Below, one piece after another: positions 59,997 to 64,000 of a stretch of DNA of 64,000 nucleotides. Made by a program: the position numbers and the translations under genes. The stretch is from Gracilaria gracilis (Eukaryota; Rhodophyta; Florideophyceae; Gracilariales; Gracilariaceae). The notes under the pieces were generated by a model that was given only the letters and a program-made list of their open reading frames with translations, was not told the origin of the DNA and ran no database searches. The stretch lies in contig JARGSG010000025.1 in the NCBI GenBank assembly GCA_030374805.1, positions 434,001-498,000 on the forward strand, written 5' to 3'. Positions within the stretch are counted from its first letter, which is position 1. Every line of letters starts with the position of its first letter.

Positions 59997-62435
59997 ATGC
60001 CGTTCACCCCTACGCCATTGCGCGCGCCTCCCCCTTCCTCCATCTCTACGGCGCGCGCTTCCTCGTTCAACCCCCTCGTGGCTGCCACCTGCGGTCTTCT
60101 CGAAGTCTACCGCCGCGTCAATCCTGCCGTTCGGCTCGCGCCCTCACGTCCTCGCCGTTGCCTTACGCGTCCCAACCGCCCCGTGCATAACGACAACTAC
60201 GATAATCAGCACCACGACTACATCCTATACGTCGACGACTCGCTCTCCGATGAGCGCGGCAACCGCTACATCGTGCTCGACCTTCTCGGCACCGGCACTT
60301 TTGGTCAGGTCGTTAAATGCAGACACCATCGCTCTTCTCAAATCGTCGCCGTCAAGGTGATCAAGAATCAACCCGCTTATTTCAATCAGGCCTGGGTCGA
60401 GGTCAACATTCTCAACATGCTGCACAGTACCAATGACCAGGACCACACGCGTCACATCGTCAAGCTCTACTCGCACTTTGTTTTTCGCGGCCATCTCTGT
60501 CTCGTCTTCGAACTACTTAGTATCAACCTCTACCAGCGTCTTAAAAACAACAACTACAACGGTCTCTCCTTTGATTTGTTACGTTCCTGCCTGTCCCAGA
60601 TCCTTCAGGCTCTGGACGTACTAGTAACTTCTGAAGTCATTCACTGCGATCTAAAACCAGAGAACATTCTACTCACAGCCCTTGATGCCTCCGAGCTCAA
60701 GCTCATTGATTTTGGTTCTGCCTGCCAGCTGCAGCATCCTATTTATTCTTACGTTCAGTCGCGCTACTACAGATCCCCCGAAGTGCTTCTGGGCTGTAAG
60801 ACCTACGACGCCATGATTGACATGTGGAGTCTGGGATGCGTCGCAGGTGAGCTTTTTCTTGGCATTCCACTCTTCCCTGGCCAAAACGAAATGAACATGG
60901 TCTGCCGAATGGTGGAGATGCTGGGCGATATTCCAGACCGCTTTCTCAGTCGCTGCCAAGAGACGCGCAAGTTTTTCAACGAAACGCGAGTGCGCTGCTC
61001 TTTGCAAGTCAACTTCTACAGCCTTAAGAGCATTGAGCAGTACGAAAGCGAAAACAATGTCAAACTTGCTGCGTGGAAGCGCTTTTTCAAGGAGAAGAAG
61101 CTCCGGGATATCATTATGACCTATCCAAAGCGCACCACTCGTCCAGAAGATGAGGAGATGGCGCTCAGAGAAAGTTTTGTTGACCTTTTGAATGGAATGC
61201 TCAAGTTTGACCCCCGCGAGCGATGGACTCCGGGAGAAGCAAGGGATCATCCGTTTATTCAGGGTTTGCCCTTGCCAGACGGCCAACCATGGGTCCCAGC
61301 TCGACATAGAGTGCTGAGGTCTCGTCCGGTAGGGATTCACATTCCGCATCAACAGGAGCCTAGTCCAGTGGACAACATTTATGCTGCTTCGGCTCCCAAC
61401 TTCAACGCCAAAGGTCGCCTGGCTATGAACGCCACTTGGGGTACCGGCGCTGGTGGTCAACCCCCTCCGCGTGGACCGATACATGCGCCGTACCTACAAA
61501 ACCCTCCGGGGGCTTCACCATACAGCTATGAAGAATGTGCTCCGCCACCTGAAGCACAGGCGTTTGCACCTGGCAGCTATGTGCCGACGTCAACGCTTTC
61601 TATGTTTGCTCCGCACATGTCTGTGCCATCGCATGCGAACTATCCGTCGTCTTCAAGACCGTCGTCTTCAAGACGCATGCAGCAAACTGTGGCACCTGGA
61701 AGTTATACTGGCGGCTCACATAATCCTTATTTGTATGGACCCCCGTCACCTGTAGGGGATCACCGTCACCGGACAAGCGGCCCTCACATGGCTAGCAGTC
61801 CTTCGGGAATGATACCATCATTGGCTGGAACCCCGCCGATGTACAACAGTTCCCTGCGACAAGGACCTATGCGAAGAACTGGATCACGAGATTCCATGTC
61901 TGACTCTTTGCGCGTGTCAGCTTCACGCGAGTCACTGGGCTTCGCTAGAGTTCCTTCATTCGGGGATATGGGTGATGACGCAATGTTTATGTATGCCTCT
62001 GACGAAGAAGCTATCTCACCTGGCCAGGGCGCGTATGTTTCGTCCCACGCGTCTCTAATGCCTCCATCTGCAGCGCTCGGAGTGCCCTCGGGTGGGCTTT
62101 CCGCGTCGCTGCCCCCACCTGGACCACGATTATTTTCGCAAGGTCGCCATGGTCCCACTATTTACAGCAATCCATCTTCAAACTTCGTGTTTCCGTATAC
62201 CGGCCGGCAACAGAGTCAGCCGTACAACCCAAACGTAGAAGGCATGGGTCTCACCACTGTACAGGCCGAAGCATATCGGATAAGTATTCAAAGCAATGCA
62301 ATTGGGAATCAACCAGTGCTAGCAACAGGCGAAGCAGAGTCGGAGGAAGACGGGCGTATTCACAATGATAGAAAGCCTGATACTCGCTACCCTCTGCGAC
62401 GAAGTTCTCATCGATCAAGTAGGCAAGCAAACTAG
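59997..62435 (+). CDS. YAK1 dual-specificity kinase (DYRK family)
   Basis: An 812-residue kinase. The YAK1-specific segment before the catalytic domain is present (LLEVYRR at about 34-40, PVHNDNYDNQHHDYILYV at about 62-79). The glycine loop is LGTGTFGQVVK (97-107), the lysine K120 (VAVKVIK), the catalytic loop HCDLKPEN (216-223), DFG at 238-240. The activation loop carries Y250-S-Y252, the autophosphorylated Y-x-Y of DYRK kinases, followed by QSRYYRSPEV. The C-terminal 380 residues are Pro/Ser/Gly/Met-rich and disordered with repeated SSRPSSSR- and SRDS/SRES-type sites. YAK1 links growth, nutrients and stress, in algae and plants downstream of TOR. ATG 59997 is chosen because homology starts soon after it; the frame is open further upstream through a poly-C tract. 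Confidence 0.93.
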   Translation: MPFTPTPLRAPPPSSISTARASSFNPLVAATCGLLEVYRRVNPAVRLAPSRPRRCLTRPNRPVHNDNYDNQHHDYILYVDDSLSDERGNRYIVLDLLGTGTFGQVVKCRHHRSSQIVAVKVIKNQPAYFNQAWVEVNILNMLHSTNDQDHTRHIVKLYSHFVFRGHLCLVFELLSINLYQRLKNNNYNGLSFDLLRSCLSQILQALDVLVTSEVIHCDLKPENILLTALDASELKLIDFGSACQLQHPIYSYVQSRYYRSPEVLLGCKTYDAMIDMWSLGCVAGELFLGIPLFPGQNEMNMVCRMVEMLGDIPDRFLSRCQETRKFFNETRVRCSLQVNFYSLKSIEQYESENNVKLAAWKRFFKEKKLRDIIMTYPKRTTRPEDEEMALRESFVDLLNGMLKFDPRERWTPGEARDHPFIQGLPLPDGQPWVPARHRVLRSRPVGIHIPHQQEPSPVDNIYAASAPNFNAKGRLAMNATWGTGAGGQPPPRGPIHAPYLQNPPGASPYSYEECAPPPEAQAFAPGSYVPTSTLSMFAPHMSVPSHANYPSSSRPSSSRRMQQTVAPGSYTGGSHNPYLYGPPSPVGDHRHRTSGPHMASSPSGMIPSLAGTPPMYNSSLRQGPMRRTGSRDSMSDSLRVSASRESLGFARVPSFGDMGDDAMFMYASDEEAISPGQGAYVSSHASLMPPSAALGVPSGGLSASLPPPGPRLFSQGRHGPTIYSNPSSNFVFPYTGRQQSQPYNPNVEGMGLTTVQAEAYRISIQSNAIGNQPVLATGEAESEEDGRIHNDRKPDTRYPLRRSSHRSSRQAN

Positions 62436-62667
62436 GCGGAGTGTGGGCAGATACAAATACACTACGCATGCATATATGTATGGATACAGACATGTGTATA
62501 TATTGCAAAGGCAAAACAAGAAATTTGAGTCAGAACAGATGTTTAGGTAACAAAATGTTTTGGACAAGTTATAGGGTAGATATAGATATTCATTCGTCGA
62601 AAGGATAAGAGGAGAAGATTCCCCCAAACTCTGGACTCACCAAGAGGTAAAAAAACACGACTAAGGG

Positions 62668-64000
62668 TTACCGTGACTCTAGCTCTTCGGCTTCTACCTT
62701 TTTGGCTTCTACCTTCTCCAGGCTAGCGTCACCATTCCCGTTTCCGTTTGATGCACCCAGTACTACATTTGTTTGAGCATTCTTCCGTAGTGGCTTCTCT
62801 CTCCGCAACAGTGCCCGACGACTTAGCCTTATTTGTCCATTTCTGCCAATCTCCGTTACTTTCAGTTCTAATTCATCTCCCACACTGCATACATCTTGTA
62901 CGGAATTAGTCCGTTTGTTCTCCAGCTCAGAGATGTGCAACCATCCCTCTTTTCCCTCGGTAATCTTTATATACGCACCAAACGGAAGGATTTTGGTGAC
63001 CTGGCCTTTTATGGTAGATCCCACGTCAAGGTCAATAATCAAACCCTCAATCGTCGACTGTGCTTTCGCAATCATAACAGGGTCGCTTGAGGTCATCGAT
63101 ACCATTCCTTCATTATCGATAGATATTCGTATCACATCTTCCCCACCACATTCCTCAATCACAGAACGGATCGTCTTGCCACCCGCCCCGATAACATCAC
63201 CAATCCGCCGAACGGGTATCGCGAAGCTGACAATTTTCGGCACAGAGTCCGGCAATTTTGGCCTTGGACGAGGCATAACTTCATCCATACAATCCAAGAC
63301 ATGCAGACGTCCATTCCTTGCCTGCATAAGTATACGTTCAAGCAATTCAACCGAGATTCCTTTCAATTTCACATCCAGCTGCAATGAGGACAGACCATGG
63401 CGATTTCCCGCGAACTTAGCATCACAAAGACCAAGTGCATCCTCTAATCCCAGAATATCTGTGAGAATAACAGCCTGTTGCTCGTCGAACTCAGATCCAG
63501 ATTCAAGAACTTTTTCATCTATTACAAGACCCATCGCCACACCAGCAACCGAACATTTAAGCGGAACGCCGGCGTCTAGTAAAGCCAGACATCCACCACA
63601 AACGCTTGCCATACTGGAACTTCCATTACTTTCCAGAATATTGCTTTCCACTCGCAACACATATGGAAAGTCATTCTTTTCCGGAATTGCGGCAAACAGA
63701 GCTCGTTCAGCCAGTTTTCCGTGACCAATCTCTCGTCGGCCCGGTGCTCCCATCCGCCCGACTTCTCCTACGCTGGATGGTGGGAAAGAATATTGCAGGT
63801 AAAACCGTGACGCATCTTCACCGTCAAGAGTCTCGTATCTCTGGGCCATATCTTCTCCACCAAGGGTGGCAACTGCTAAAGTTTGGGTTTCTCCCCTAGT
63901 GAAGAGCGAGGAACCATGTGCGCGAGGTAGCGGGGCCTGGTGAATGGTTATCGGGCGCACGGTGAACGCATCCCGACCATCAGGTCGAATATTGTCCTCA
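62668..64000 (-). CDS. Polynucleotide phosphorylase, organellar, 5' end outside the window
   Basis: About 444 residues of PNPase enter from the right edge; the first RNase PH domain and N-terminus lie outside. The visible part starts in the second RNase PH domain with RPDGRDAFTVRPI, followed by PRAHGSSLFTRGETQ and the DVLE-like core FDEQQAVILTDILGLED. A KH domain follows with VIGAGGKTIR, then an S1 domain with GQVTKILPFGAYIKI and EGWLHISEL. A Glu/Lys-rich tail ends the protein. PNPase degrades RNA 3' to 5' using phosphate and can add tails in plastids and mitochondria. It is convergent with YAK1, 232 bp away. Frame continuity to the last base of the window was checked by translation. Confidence 0.95.
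   Translation of the reverse strand, partial: EDNIRPDGRDAFTVRPITIHQAPLPRAHGSSLFTRGETQTLAVATLGGEDMAQRYETLDGEDASRFYLQYSFPPSSVGEVGRMGAPGRREIGHGKLAERALFAAIPEKNDFPYVLRVESNILESNGSSSMASVCGGCLALLDAGVPLKCSVAGVAMGLVIDEKVLESGSEFDEQQAVILTDILGLEDALGLCDAKFAGNRHGLSSLQLDVKLKGISVELLERILMQARNGRLHVLDCMDEVMPRPRPKLPDSVPKIVSFAIPVRRIGDVIGAGGKTIRSVIEECGGEDVIRISIDNEGMVSMTSSDPVMIAKAQSTIEGLIIDLDVGSTIKGQVTKILPFGAYIKITEGKEGWLHISELENKRTNSVQDVCSVGDELELKVTEIGRNGQIRLSRRALLRREKPLRKNAQTNVVLGASNGNGNGDASLEKVEAKKVEAEELESR

Noticed and set aside
1-64000. tRNA, rRNA, snRNA and CRISPR structures
   Set aside because: I looked for B-box-like GGTTCGA strings, snRNA cores and spaced repeats by eye. The few GGTTCGA hits lie in coding DNA or lack a matching cloverleaf.

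Overview
The window is nuclear DNA from a eukaryote, very probably a photosynthetic unicell. It carries eukaryotic gene families throughout (RAE1, class II eIF4E, deoxyhypusine hydroxylase, TFIIS, YAK1, an importin-beta, RNase P subunit RPP30, a UBX protein). It has tiny spliceosomal introns of 56-103 bp in only two of about 28 genes. Several products look organelle-directed: a beta-ketoacyl-ACP synthase II with a transit-like N-terminus, polynucleotide phosphorylase, a YacP-type NYN nuclease of cyanobacterial or plastid type, and a plastid-like membrane protein. One gene per about 2.3 kb, mostly uninterrupted frames, TATA boxes at several genes and a Ty1/copia element fit a compact, intron-poor alga such as a red alga of the Porphyridium kind. 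That placement is inference from gene style, not proof.

Layout. 0.6-7.2 kb: a Golgi-like methyltransferase-fold protein, a tandem pair of PB1-ZZ-peptidoglycan-binding-like proteins (the most unusual part of the window) and an orphan membrane protein. 8.4-12.2 kb: RAE1 with a glycine-rich tail, a divergent YqgF-like protein head to head with a free-standing PurD-N-like protein, and an orphan helical protein. 12.9-19.2 kb: one Ty1/copia LTR retrotransposon with identical 205-bp LTRs, a 5-bp target duplication and one long gag-pol frame, set in a very GC-rich stretch. 21-28 kb: a coiled-coil orphan, a secreted HEYGH metallopeptidase-like protein, a small putative secreted protein, and long gene-free DNA.

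28.8-44.9 kb is a dense housekeeping block: KAS II (one intron), a thioredoxin-UBA-UBX fusion, class II eIF4E divergent from deoxyhypusine hydroxylase, an alkenal/prostaglandin reductase-type enzyme ending in AKL, an importin-13/transportin-3-type receptor, the NYN nuclease, a short TFIIS and a bZIP factor. 47.2-50.4 kb holds a very acidic, probably N-myristoylated protein and a multispan membrane protein. 50.4-54.9 kb is a 4.5-kb gene desert with degenerate repeats. 54.9-64.0 kb carries RPP30 in five small exons, a DEG9-type protease, a small Ser-rich protein, YAK1 and the 3' part of an organellar PNPase that runs off the right edge.

The genes do not form one pathway. Functional themes are translation control (class II eIF4E, DOHH), RNA processing and decay (RPP30, PNPase, NYN, YqgF-like), protein quality control (Trx-UBA-UBX, DEG9, PB1-ZZ proteins) and transport (RAE1, importin). 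Starts were set at the first plausible ATG consistent with family homology. No tRNA, rRNA, snRNA or CRISPR array was recognised.
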